DNA of 64,000 nt from Scolanthus callimorphus (GCA_033964015.1 CM066915.1:12423573-12487572), one strand, 5' to 3'; positions 9,325-19,599 are shown, numbered from the stretch's first letter. The notes: a model not told the origin generated them from the sequence alone. A program made the numbers and translations.

Positions 9325-11100
9325 CTATTGGCGAAACTTGGCGATCGCTCTCTTTTTCAACGAGTCTGGGGACCTCCCTTTCTGGAAATGAAACTCGGAA
9401 TCTCTTAGAATGGCTGTCCACTGCCCATACCCGTACCTTCTCAATCCGGCCTTGAGATATTTGTCCTCGTCTTGGGTGAACAACATGGCCTTTTTTCTAT
9501 TGCATGTACGATCGATGTTCGCCACTTTGAAAGTGCGCTGGCGTGAAAATCTTGGCATTTTATTGAAATTGAACTCACGTTTTACTGGCAACGCCTCCTC
9601 TGCACTTTCTACTTCTTCTGTAGAACCGCTGGACAGATGGTGCGGATCCTGTTCTTGAGAGGAGGCTGACGAGATGTCTGAAAGCCTTGAAATCACATCT
9701 TGTTCCAGCTTTGTTCCCTTGTCGCCATGTAGTTTATCCAAGCATTGGCGCGCCTTCGTTGCGACCTCTCGAGATCTTTGCTTTTGATAATGCACTCTTG
9801 CTACAACCGAGCTGTGTTTTTGATCCTCTGAAACCGAGTCTTGCTCTCTTGCGCTAAGCTGGTTGGAACTTGCAGTCTCGACGATCTGTCGATAGCGCGT
9901 CGGATGAACGTACTTTCCAATGGCATCGAAGACCAGTTTACTCATGAGCTCACCGAGCTTGTTGTGCTGCCCTCCGTTTCTCGTCATTAGCACGTAATCG
10001 CAAGCTGGTTTCTGCAGAGGGCGAATATGATTGATATATCCATCCAAAACTTTCATGTTAGTGTCGGTCAAAAGGAGCGAGTCAAAACCGTATTTCCCTG
10101 CCGTTTTAAACATTTTCTGGTCAATGAATCCCCCATTTGTTTTCGCTGTGCGAACCATGTCAACTGTGAGGTACTGATACGTCATAGGTCGGGATCCCTT
10201 TACCTTGATAAACAAGTAGACGGCAAGAAATTTTGTGGCAAACGATAAATCCCCCGAGCAAACACTACCTGGTTTGTCCCTGCATTTCTTGAGCACTTCT
10301 TCATATCGAGGAAGGTAGTAAGAGACAACTTCCAGTAGTTCGTCGAGCGATGCCCAGTGACCCTTGGCTTCTAAAACATCGATGTCCAGATCGCTGGTCC
10401 ACTGCAATCTCATCATCTTCGACACTGTTCTTCGAACTCTTTTCAAGTACGTCTCGGTGACTGACAAACCTCTCGCCACTGTTTCCGACAACCCTTCGCT
10501 AACTTTTCGGAATTGCACTAGCTCCCCAATAGCGTCCAGGTATCCTAAACGTCCAGCATGTCCAAGGCTCCACGTGTCCTGCATCGTATCAGCAAATTTA
10601 AAGAGAAGGTTAGGAGAGCATAAGCTATAGTCGACATTTTTCCAAGTCAGTTCGTCTTCGTCATCACAACAAAATCTGAGAAACTTAAGGCATTTACTGA
10701 CAGTTTGTTGAGCTTTTCGATCGCTCTTGCACCCCCCGCCACTCCCAGTGAGCCAAGAAAGGAATTCTTTAGCAATTGCACCTGATGCTTCAAAGGTTGG
10801 AATCGATTTGCTTGCGCTGGTGGATTCGGATTTCTTTGCGTTTTCATTACAGTCGTGAACTTGACTAGCCTCAATTTCTGAATTGCTTGGTTTATGATCA
10901 AAATAGAAGAACCAACCGTGCTTTCTAGTTACGTGTTTCCTGCAGCCTCTTTGAGTCCCAAAACCATCGTGATCGCACGCCTGCACTGGGCAGTGAAAAA
11001 GTCCATCGGATTCATCTTTCTCCAAGTGAAGTCTTTTCGGTTTGGGCAAAGCATTTGCAATTTTAGCCCAGTCAACTTGCTTGTACTTTTTACTCGACAT
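9325..11100 (-). CDS. Tyrosine recombinase with C2H2 finger and Myb/SANT domain (591 aa)
   Basis: One uninterrupted exon. Residues 37-61 form a C2H2 zinc finger (C37, C42, H56, H61). Residues ~105-230 are helical and resemble a core-binding region. The catalytic part shows the tyrosine recombinase set: Arg304 in GSRPMTYQ, a beta-hairpin Lys (332 or 336) in FKTAGKYG, H399-P-T-R402, His429 in DQKHSS and the nucleophile Tyr438 in ARVHYQKQ, nine residues after His429 as in lambda integrase. Residues ~538-590 are a Myb/SANT (telobox-like) domain with FTQDEDKYLKAGLRRYGYGQW. The enzyme would cut and rejoin DNA through a 3'-phosphotyrosine link to integrate, excise or invert the element, with two extra DNA-binding modules choosing the site. 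Cryptons have related recombinases, but this zinc finger plus SANT layout differs from the ones I know. Confidence 0.85.
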   Translation of the reverse strand: MSSKKYKQVDWAKIANALPKPKRLHLEKDESDGLFHCPVQACDHDGFGTQRGCRKHVTRKHGWFFYFDHKPSNSEIEASQVHDCNENAKKSESTSASKSIPTFEASGAIAKEFLSWLTGSGGGCKSDRKAQQTVSKCLKFLRFCCDDEDELTWKNVDYSLCSPNLLFKFADTMQDTWSLGHAGRLGYLDAIGELVQFRKVSEGLSETVARGLSVTETYLKRVRRTVSKMMRLQWTSDLDIDVLEAKGHWASLDELLEVVSYYLPRYEEVLKKCRDKPGSVCSGDLSFATKFLAVYLFIKVKGSRPMTYQYLTVDMVRTAKTNGGFIDQKMFKTAGKYGFDSLLLTDTNMKVLDGYINHIRPLQKPACDYVLMTRNGGQHNKLGELMSKLVFDAIGKYVHPTRYRQIVETASSNQLSAREQDSVSEDQKHSSVVARVHYQKQRSREVATKARQCLDKLHGDKGTKLEQDVISRLSDISSASSQEQDPHHLSSGSTEEVESAEEALPVKREFNFNKMPRFSRQRTFKVANIDRTCNRKKAMLFTQDEDKYLKAGLRRYGYGQWTAILRDSEFHFQKGRSPDSLKKRAIAKFRQ

Positions 11101-11150
11101 CTTTCTTGGGCGGAGAGCAGGCGAGAAATGAACATATACTTACCTGACAG

Positions 11151-11370
11151 TTATTTGTATACGATCCATGTGTCCCTAGAGTACGAAAACCCTTATTGGC
11201 CAATAGCAAGGCAAATAAAGTGAGCGTGTTCAAACTTGCCCTGAACATGTTGTAGCCCCTTTGGGAGCCTGACTGTATCTTGTCCAATAAAAAGGCGAAG
11301 GTGCGCATAATCAAATGAGCGTGCACAAACTTGCCCTAACATGTTTAGGCGGAGTTCTTGCTCAAACATG
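11151..11370 (-). promoter_or_regulatory. Promoter region of the recombinase gene with tandem repeat
   Basis: The block CCAATA..AAGGC / GAGCGTG-CAAACTTGCCCT-AACATGTT occurs twice, about 110 bp apart (near 11195-11250 and 11290-11350). The repeat carries CCAAT boxes. TATACAAATAA on the minus strand (plus 11151-11161) could serve as a weak TATA element 50 bp before the ATG. Confidence 0.4.
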
Positions 11371-11453
11371 CTTAAACCGATCCGATCCTATCCTATCTTA
11401 CGTCAGTTATTGTGGCCTTTATTTTAGAACACTCCCCATCGCTTTAAAGTATA

Positions 11454-12466
11454 AGGAACACTGTGTTCCCAAATATGCATGAAGGGAACAAAGCGTTCCT
11501 TTTAAATTCGGAACGCTTTGTTCCCAAGATCCATATCTAAGACCAATACGTTCCTTTAGTGAAAAGGACCGATGTCGATCATAGGAACTCTTTGTTCTTA
11601 ATTGTGTTGCAGTGGAACAAAATGTTCCTATTGCTAAAGGAACAATATGATCCCATTTGCTCATATGGGAACAAAGTGTTACCTTTTTTAGGGCCACCTT
11701 GTTCCTAATTCCTGTTTAATTGGGAACAGCACGTTCCCTATTTTCACACAAAGGAACTTCACATTCCCCTTTTGTAAGGTCCAATTTGGTCATGGGAACA
11801 GAATTCCTGTTTAATTGGGAACAGCACGTTCCCTATTTTCACACAAAGGAACTTCATATTCCCTTTTGTTAGGTCCAATTTGGTCATGGGAACAGAATTC
11901 CTGTTTAATTGGGAACAGCACGTTCCCTATTTTCACACAAAGGAACTTCACATTCCCCTTTGTTAGGTCCAATTTGGTCATGGGAACAGAATGTTCCTAA
12001 TTGGGAGTGCGTTAAGGAACAAAGAGTTCCTGATTGAGCTTGTCAAACTCGGTAAATGGGAACAGGTGTTCCCAATTACCTCAAAGGAGAACCAAACATC
12101 GAGATAGGAACTTAGCAGTTCGGAACTGTTAGTTCCTTAGTGCTGTGAAAAGGAACAATGGTTCACATTTGACTACATTATTGGGAACAAAACGTTCCCT
12201 TTTTTCAAAAAGGAACGTCATGATTAGGAACGTGAGTTCCTAATTGTACATAAAAGGCCCAGCTTATTTCTATGTTTAGGAACAATACGTTCCTTTGTTA
12301 TTACAAAGGACCGTTTGGTTCCTAATCAGTGATACTTTTGTTCCGATGAACGCAAAATGTGTTCCTATTCGTGGGCATAGGGCTGTTCGTATATTTAAGA
12401 AAAGGAACAATTGTTTGGTTCCTAATTTGATTATAGGAACAAAGGAACAAAAATAGAGGAACGGAC
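11454..12466. repeat. Dense GGAAC/GTTCC array
   Basis: By hand I count about 49 GGAAC or GTTCC motifs in roughly 1 kb, often as facing pairs (GGAAC...GTTCC) 10-40 bp apart. Between about 11715 and 11995 the array is an ordered tandem repeat of a ~90-bp unit (GGGAACAGCACGTTCCCT, AAAGGAACTTCA, GTCCAATTTGGTCATGGGAA) in three copies; elsewhere the spacing is irregular. It is non-coding. Candidate binding array for the zinc-finger/SANT recombinase or helicase of the element, or its terminal region. Confidence 0.8.
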
Positions 12467-12639
12467 CCCTTTCAATTGACTGATTGTAGCACTCGAGCAA
12501 CTCGGTTTTTATCCAAAAAAACGATCAAGTTATCTGCCCTGGAAGCTAACCTAGTTTTAGTCCAAGTTTTACAGCAAACTTCAAAGCAAGTAAGCAGAAT
12601 TTCGGGTTTCTCTCATTTGGGAAACGTATAGGAATATTC

Positions 12640-13130
12640 ACACAGGGAGGGTACAATCTTGCTGATGTAATGCAGAGGTTAACAAAGCTAGAAAACACAC
12701 ATAATGCCACTGTTGAGACGGCTCTGCAAGAAGTGAGACACTACCTGAGGGCGCCAGCGCCGCCGCCTCCGCCACCACCGACGATAATTAACTTTCCGAG
12801 TAAGGTCGACGACGACAATAATTTACTTTCCGAGTGAGTTGGTTTGAGTTGAGTCCACTCTGAATGTTCTTGTTTCTTTGTAATATTCATACAGGGTGGG
12901 AACAACCTTGCTGATGTAATGCAGAGGTTAACAAAGCTAGAAAACATACAGAATGCCACTATGCAAACTCCATTTGCATTGGTAATAAACTCCCTGGGGA
13001 TTGTAATATAAAAGAAGTATTATCCTAACAATCCCTTGTCATTCAGTCAAGCAGCGAAAGAGAAACGGTTGTCTCTTCGCAGGACTTGGTACCATCAACC
13101 CGATTCAACTCGTCTAGGGATGAAGAACAA
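12640..13130 (+). repeat. Retroelement-like fragment, first copy
   Basis: GTTGAGACGGCTCTGCAAGA and the ~115-bp block ATGCAAACTCCATTTGCATT... (12962-13078) recur at 16506-16790. CTTGCTGATGTAATGCAGAG repeats internally (12658 and 12909). The open frames are broken. It appears to be a rearranged gag-type or leader region of a retroelement. Confidence 0.45.
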
Positions 13131-13705
13131 AGTTACAGCCATGGACAGCTTCATGTTTAATAAGTTATTAGCGTTTGTGTGTGTGTCGTTGACTCTTTAT
13201 TGACTTTTATTCTCTTTATTGGCTTTATCCATTTGTAATTATATCTTCGTTTCTTCTTCATAAATCAGGTTTTGTCTCGGTCGGTGAATTGGTTTTGCAA
13301 CGTCTGAGCGTCACTCGATTTGGGACAACCTCCAAAGAAACGCCAGCAAAGTGTCCTTGGTATATTTTCTTTCAAGATTGAAATGGCAAAGGTCGGATGG
13401 TTTGGTAAAGATGTGTGGATTGAGACGGATTCGAACTTCAGCGGAGGCCGTACAAGAGAGACGCCATGACTCACTCACTCATAGCGACGAGTGAGTGACT
13501 CACGACGTGACGCATTGACGCGTCAATCTTGACAGGCGAAGCTTCTTTGGTGTATGCTCATCCTGGTCTGAAATCACGAAGGGTGGATGGTTTGTCAAAG
13601 ACGTTGATTCAGACAGATTCGAAGTTTAACAGTCAAGATTACTCCAGACGCCATTACAGTACGAAACCGCTGCTGCCTCACAACGGGTATTGTTTCTCCT
13701 AAGGT
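13130..13705. repeat. Unrecognised stretch with a diverged direct repeat
   Basis: Two diverged copies of about 150 bp share GGTCGGATGGTTTGGTAAAG / GGGTGGATGGTTTGTCAAAG, GAC-GATTCGAA-TT and GACGCCAT. A small palindrome ACTCACTC..GAGTGAGT lies near 13470. No gene is supported. Confidence 0.4.
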
Positions 13706-15367
13706 AGAAATTATTTATCTATTATATTTATAAGTACCTGTAGTGATAATATTGTTATCTGAATTGAATGCTAATGTGATACTGAGCTATGAAATACCTG
13801 TGAGGTTTAAAATTTTTATTTGCCTGTGGGGCTTGAATATGAAATACCTGTGAGGTTTAAAATTTTTATTTGCCTGTGAGGCTTGAATATGAAATACCTG
13901 TGAGGTTTAAAATTTTTATTTGCCTGTGGGGCTTGAATATGAAATACCTGTGAGGTTTAAAATTTTTATTTGCCTGTGAGGCTTGAATATGAAATACCTG
14001 TGAGGTTTAAAATTTTTATTTGCCTGTGGGGCTTGAATATGAAATACCTGTGAGGTTTAAAATTTTTATTTGCCTGTGAGGCTTGAATATGAAATACCTG
14101 TGAGGTTTAAAATTTTTATTTGCCTGTGGGGCTTGAATGTGAAATACCTGTGAGGTTTAAAATTTTTATTTGCCTGTGGGGCTTGAATATGAAATACCTG
14201 TGAGGTTTAAAATTTTTATTTGCCTGTGAGGCTTGAATATGAAATACCTGTGAGGTTTAAAATTTTTATTTGCCTGTGGGGCTTGAATATGAAATACCTG
14301 TGAGGTTTAAAATTTTTATTTGCCTGTGAGGCTTGAATATGAAATACCTGTGAGGTTTAAAATTTTTATTTGCCTGTGGGGCTTGAATATGAAATACCTG
14401 TGAGGTTTAAAATTTTTATTTGCCTGTGAGGCTTGAATATGAAATACCTGTGAGGTTTAAAATTTTTATTTGCCTGTGGGGCTTGAATGTGAAATACCTG
14501 TGAGGTTTAAAATTTTTATTTGCCTGTGAGGCTTGAATATGAAATACCTGTGAGGTTTAAAATTTTTATTTGCCTGTGGGGCTTGAATATGAAATACCTG
14601 TGAGGTTTAAAAGTTTTATTTGCCTGTGCGGCTTGAATATGAAATACCTGTGCGGTAAAAAAATTTTATTTGCCTGTGAGGCTTGAATATGAAATACCTG
14701 TGAGGTTGAAAATGTTTATTTGCCTGTGCGGCTTGAATATGAAATACCTGTGCGGTAAAAAAATTTTATTTGCCTGTGAGGTTGAAAATTTTTATTTGCC
14801 TGTGAGGCTTGAATATGAAATACCTGTGAGGTTGAAATTTTTATTTGCCTGTGAGGCTTGAATATAAAATACCTGTGAGGTTGAAAATTATGTTTTGCCT
14901 GTGGGGCTGAAATATGAAATACCTGTTGTGATTAAGCACACTGAATACGTTGCATATAAATGAAAATAAATGTAGTATTTAATAATAATAATAGACATTT
15001 TGATAGCGCTTATATCAGCGCTTATATCAGGCTTATATCAGGCAAATAAAAATTTTATATTTAAAATATATATTTATAGTTCTGGATCAGGATGAGTAAC
15101 TCCTGCAGGTCTATACATACTCTGGTAGGCCTCCAGACGTCCTGTTCTCAGGTGTGTTTGAAGTTACTCCCTCCTGGTTGGGAACCCCTAATTGCATAAT
15201 GCTGTTACACAAGGTGCAGATTCTGTTTGAAATGTTATGGTTGTTGCATGTCACCTTTGGGTGGGATGCACTCTGGAAGGGGTTTCCGACCAGGAAGGGA
15301 TCATTGTAGTTATTAGTATAGAATATATTTCATATTTACTGGAATTGCAATTTATTCGTTATTGTAT
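13706..15367 (+). repeat. 50-bp minisatellite with alternating (100-bp) higher-order unit
   Basis: From about 13791 to 14905 the unit GAAATACCTGTGAGGTTTAA + AATTTTTATTTGCCTGTGRG + GCTTGAATAT repeats about 22 times. GGGGCTTG and GAGGCTTG mostly alternate, so the true unit is a dimer. Copies decay at the right edge (14600-14930). The following 15060-15367 is a non-repetitive part that is itself duplicated at 15780-16090. Confidence 0.9.
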
Positions 15368-16090
15368 TAGAAATTATTTATCTATTATATTTATAAGTAC
15401 CTGTAGTGATAATATTGTTATCTGAATTGAATGCTTATGTGAGGCTGAACTATGAAATACCTGTGAGGTTGAAAATTATTATTTGCCTGTGAGGCTTAAA
15501 TATGAATACCTGTGAGGTTGAATTTTTTTATTTGCCTTTGAGGCTTGAATATAAAATACCTGTGAGGTTGAAAATTTTTATTTGCCTCTGAGGCTTGAAT
15601 ATGAAATACCTGTGAGGTTCAAAATTTTTATTTGCTTGTGAGGCTTGATTATCAAATGCCTGTGTGAGGTTGAAAATTATTTTTTGCCTGTGGGGCTGGA
15701 ATATGATATCCCTGTTGTGATTAAGCACACTGAATACATTGCATGAATAAATGTAAAATAAATGTAGTATTTAAAAAATATATTTATAGTTCTGGATCAG
15801 GGTGAGTAACTCCTGCGGGTCTATACATACTCTGGTAGGCCTCCAGACGTCCTGTTCTCAGGCGTGTTTGAAGTTACTCCTTCCTGGTTGGGAACCCCTA
15901 ATTGCATAATGCTGTTATATGTGCACAAGGTGCAGATTCTGTTTGAAATGTTATGGTTGTTGCATGTCACCCTTGGTTGGATGCAATCTGGAGGGGTTCC
16001 CGACCAGGAAGGAATCGTTGTAGTTATTATTATTAGTACAGAATATATTTCATATTTACTGGAATTGCAATTTATTCGTTATTGTATTAG
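15368..16090 (+). repeat. Second copy of the minisatellite-bearing segment
   Basis: AAATTATTTATCTATTATAT at 13706 reappears at 15368, followed by a short diverged 50-bp array (15450-15715) and then the same TTCTGGATCAGG-TGAGTAACTCC segment. The first copy therefore has an expanded array and the second a contracted one. Confidence 0.75.
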
Positions 16091-16097
16091 GATTTTA

Positions 16098-16225
16098 GAG
16101 AGAGGTTTGAGGTTTGGGATAGGTTTGAGGTTTGGGAGAGATAAGGTTTGGGAGATAAGGTTTGGGAGAGATAAGGTTTGGGAGATAAGGTTTGGGAGGT
16201 AAGGTTTGGGAGATAAGGTTTGGGA
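16098..16225 (+). repeat. Minisatellite (GGTTTGGGAGATAA)n
   Basis: About eight irregular copies of AGGTTTGGGAGA(GA)TA stand directly after the duplicated segment. Confidence 0.8.
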
Positions 16226-16469
16226 TAGAGAAATTTATTATGATGAGTAAATGGGATATCCATCAGTGTTATGGGTGCGCTAATAGTGGGAAAATTAACA
16301 CATCAGCAATACATGTTATTATGTCATGAATGGAAATAATGTATGTTATAATGTATGTAATTAATGTATGTAATTATATCTTCCTGTAAGAAGTAATTAG
16401 ATTGTGGCACGTGCTAAAAGAGCTCAGAATGAAGGCAGGCTTGGGGAAGGCCAGAGCGATTCCCCATAC

Positions 16470-17215
16470 CTAATTATCATAACAATACACAGGGAGGAAT
16501 ATTACACTATGCAAACTCCATTTGCATTGGTAATAAACTCCCTGGGGATTGTAATATAAAAGAAGTATTATCCTAACAATCCCTTGTCATTCAGTCTCAA
16601 GCAGCGAAAGAGAAAGGGTTGTCGACCCACCCACCCTCCCTGCGAGTTGAATCGGGTTGATGTTATTTCCTCCATCTTTCGCCTGACCTGGGCTTGTCCC
16701 AGGCCAGAGCGATTCCCCATACCTAATTATCATAACAATACACAGGGAGGAATATTACACTGTTGAGACGGCTCTGCAAGAGGTGAGACGCTACGTGAGT
16801 GCGCCAAAGTTCTGTAAGGATCAGGCCATTGATCATCATCATCATCATCATTCCATCATTTTCTGGTAAACCTCAAAATTATGGCTAAGGAGACAGCACA
16901 TTATAAAGCTGGATGGGCTCCTGTTCTGCAGTTTAAGAAATATCCGGAGGCGTTGTGAGGAGACAAAGATAATGTAACTGTATTTAAGTGTTTAGCCTCG
17001 GTTGACAAAGCCATGCGTTTGGAGCCTGGGCCGCAATACCAGAATCGTGGCGCCTTTGGCCAAAGGGGCAGGGTCGGGCCAAGAGGGCCAATATTCAATG
17101 TTATAATTGTGGGCGATTTGGACATTTTCAGCTTTTTTGTTCTTTCGGACAAGCGGGTCCACAGCCTAAGAGGGTAAGATTTTCTGGGGGGAAACCATAC
17201 CCTCCTCAGACATAT
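16470..17215 (+). pseudogene. Gag-like retroelement fragment with CCHC zinc knuckle
   Basis: This is the second copy of the 12640-13080 sequence, followed by a broken coding stretch. Near 17098-17165 the frame reads CYNCGRFGHFQLFC, a C-x2-C-x4-H-x4-C zinc knuckle as in retroelement Gag proteins, preceded by a Gly/Arg-rich segment (FGQRGRVGPRGP in an adjacent frame). A frameshift separates the two, and a stop lies upstream at about 16956, so the copy is dead. The element type cannot be named without a longer match. Confidence 0.5.
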
Positions 17216-17517
17216 TCCCCATGAACAATTTTTGCTCAGGGTATAGTAATGAGTTCAATTAAGTAATGCACTAGGCCTTTGAGTATTGGAATGTTATAAT
17301 TATTTGTACAATAGGTTATGATATTGCAATGGCTTATGGTCTAAATAATAATTCTAAACAGGGTCGTACAGAGGGGGGCGGGGATCCTGCACGGATCACG
17401 AGTGCAAAAAATCACGAGTCACGGCTGCAAAAGCTTTCACGGATCACGAAAATGGATGCTGGGAGATCACGCTCTGCTCACTGTTGTTGCTTGCCATGGC
17501 ATGATTTAACGCTATGA
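17216..17517. other. Unannotated stretch with ATCACG repeats
   Basis: GATCACGA, AATCACGAGTCACG and AGATCACG recur between 17390 and 17480. No gene is seen. Confidence 0.3.
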
Positions 17518-17969
17518 GGGACCGGTCATTATTTATTTGAGGATTGTGGGCAAAGCGCGCCGAATATGAAGAAATTTATCATTCTTCATGTGCGTAAGGC
17601 TCGGCCCGAATGATGAATTTCTATGCTTGTAACGTCGAACTCATGCTGACCTAAGGTGTCAGTTCTTTCGAACATAGTGACTGCCCGCCAAGCCTAGGGG
17701 GCTTTTTGGGGGAGTAATTGGCTACGTTGCGTGCGTTCTCAAAAACCGTATGTTTTCAGGGGGCAAATTTGCCCGATGTCTTCTCGCGCCGAAATTGTTT
17801 ATTGCACATGATATCGAAGTTGCTGGAATAATTCCTTAGAACATTTCTTATGGTCCCCCCTTTCAGGGCATCAGGTTTCGAGAGATCCCCCCTTTCGCTC
17901 ACCCAGCAATGAAGTCATCCCCCCAAAAAATTATCAGTCCCCCCCAGGCAATAAATAATGACCGGTCCC
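17518..17969. mobile_element. Miniature inverted-repeat transposon (GGGACCGGTCATT ends)
   Basis: The ends are inverted: GGGACCGGTCATTATTTAT at 17518 and its complement ATAAATAATGACCGGTCCC ending 17969. The flanking triplets TGA/TAA are close to a 3-bp duplication. The ends resemble those of 61548-62529, which has a clean TTA duplication; PIF/Harbinger elements use TWA. The inside carries GATCCCCCCTTTCGCTC, which recurs near 55155. Confidence 0.65.
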
Positions 17970-18165
17970 TAAGTATGTGAACGAAGTATCCTCAAAATAA
18001 AATGCTCGTGACTTTGACAAACAATGTGACACGGGAAATGCGCTGTATGCATAATCCCAGCCGGGACAAATAAAAAATCAGACATTTGACACACAATGAG
18101 AAAGAGACTCAGAAGGTCATCTTCAGCATGCAAAACAGAAAGTTCTCAATGCCATAACTTCACAG

Positions 18166-18887
18166 TAGCCTGCGAACATCCGGTACACGCGAGCTTAACC
18201 TTTAGGGTTAGTACCGTCAGCGCATTAACGGTCGATCGCTTGTGTTACATCCCCTGCGGCGTAGGAGAATTAATCTTTTCCGGTTAAACTTGGCCTGGGA
18301 TCAAAAACAACATGACTCTTCCAGTAGTAAGTGAATACAGTGAGCTTTTCGATCTGGGCCTTTGAGTCGGTACGAACCCAATTCTAAATCGAGAATTTTT
18401 TTCCAGAACAAGAGGAGAGAATAAAAGCCTTCTTTATACTTGTAAGCTTGCCAACAGGACTGACAGGATACAGTAAATCGCTGATTTATCAGTGCTTGCC
18501 GCGATGAGTGAAATCAACTTCGAAGGGTTGCGTGGAACGAAGGATAAAGTTCGCAACTCCGAAGGAATATCAAAACCAAATTTTTAGTTTTGCCGTCGAC
18601 CAAGTACCGTTCGTTTTGCGCGAAACAATTGATTTTGAATAGCCTATAGCGTAAAGAAACTAGAAGTCATTCGTTCCGCCGTCAAAACTCACGTGCGCTA
18701 AAATCGCAATCAAAACATTGCACCGAGCGAGCACCGGAAAATACTGGCCCGAGTGCGTTTCACCAATCAGTGGCTGCGATAGAACGAGAGCCAATGACAG
18801 CGCGTTATAGATATTCCCACTAGCACGCAGGGGGTCTAACACAAGGGATTGACCGTTAATTCGCAGACGGTACTAACCCTAAGGCTA
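18166..18887 (-). mobile_element. Inverted-repeat transposon with 8-bp target duplication, copy A
   Basis: It is flanked on both sides by CTTCACAG (18158-18165 and 18888-18895). The left end TAGCCTGCGAACATCCGGTA starts a terminal inverted repeat of over 100 bp; the right repeat lacks its outer ~35 bp (it goes from AACCCTAA straight to GGCTA). The internal sequence matches 30672-31419 in the opposite orientation. It is non-coding. The 8-bp duplication fits hAT- or P-type elements. Confidence 0.9.
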
Positions 18888-19014
18888 CTTCACAGCTATT
18901 TATCGGATCATACCCAATTTCTCTAATCATAATCTTTAAGAGTACCAAAAATTGATTTAGCGTCATATCCTCTCGATTCTATTGACAAGTATTTATAGTA
19001 AAAATAAACTGTAT

Positions 19015-19599
19015 AGCGGTTTTCACATGACTGTCATTAAAGCAAATCAGTAATTCACTATCCCATCAAATGCAATACAAATTAGAAAACAAACCAATCA
19101 GAGAGCGAGGTTCATTCACAATCTCTCCTTTTTGCGAGCGAAGTAATTACAAGTAATGGGCAGTCGCAAAAAAAATCCGCACCCCCCTGTTGAGGACCCG
19201 AGTCACAGAAACCCACCCTGGATTTTTTTACATTTGAACCACCCACCCTGGAATTCCAGTGATTTTCTCATGACCACCCTGGACATTGCGCTTACCCACC
19301 CTGGAATTTCGTATTTTAAGGGTGCCCACCCTGGAATTCCAAGCTCTACTTTGACCACCCACCCTGGAATTCCGAGCTCCATTTTGACCACCCACCCTGG
19401 AAATCCAACAGGGGTCCTCAACAGGGGGGGTGCGAATTTTTTTTGCGACTGCCCAATTATGTTAACTGTGTAATTATTTTTTCTGCTTGATCTGATTGGC
19501 TGAAGGATCAAAAATCATGCTCTCATCCACTCACAACCAAAACCAATAGCAATTACCAAGTATTTTGTAATTACTCACAACAGTCATGTGAAAACCGCT
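19015..19599. mobile_element. Miniature transposon with AGCGGTTTTCACATGACTGT ends
   Basis: The 20-bp ends are perfect inverted copies (19015-19034 and 19580-19599). Inside lies a second inverted-repeat element (19158-19454), so this is a nest. No coding sequence. Confidence 0.75.
19158..19454. mobile_element. Nested inverted-repeat element with CCCACCCTGG minisatellite
   Basis: The ends GGGCAGTCGCAAAAAAAATC and the complement ending GCGACTGCCC are inverted over ~45 bp, continuing into CCCCCCTGTTGAGGACC. The centre has six or so copies of ACCCACCCTGGAATTCC. AAT flanks both ends, a possible 3-bp duplication. Confidence 0.75.

Larger units (their letters stand above)
2510..12470. mobile_element. 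Candidate SF3 helicase / cyclin / tyrosine recombinase element
   Basis: Three genes with apparently intact frames are grouped here: an SF3 helicase gene (plus) convergent with a small cyclin and a tyrosine recombinase (both minus). They lie between a left block of GGAAC motifs plus a palindrome array and a right block of dense GGAAC/GTTCC motifs. Helicase and recombinase promoters lie at the outer sides and the 3' ends meet inside, a compact layout typical of autonomous elements. The boundaries are inferred only from where GGAAC motifs begin and end; no target duplication or terminal inverted repeat was found. Cryptons carry a tyrosine recombinase alone, and polinton-like viruses can carry a recombinase and an SF3 helicase together with capsid genes. 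No capsid or DNA polymerase gene is visible here. Confidence 0.6.

Noticed and set aside
10894..11223. Plus-strand frame opposite the recombinase N-terminus
   Set aside because: Lies over the zinc-finger region of the minus-strand gene and shows no domain of its own.
13791..14905. CRISPR-like regular repeats
   Set aside because: The 50-bp units are contiguous with no unique spacers, there are no cas genes, and the genome is eukaryotic. It is a minisatellite.
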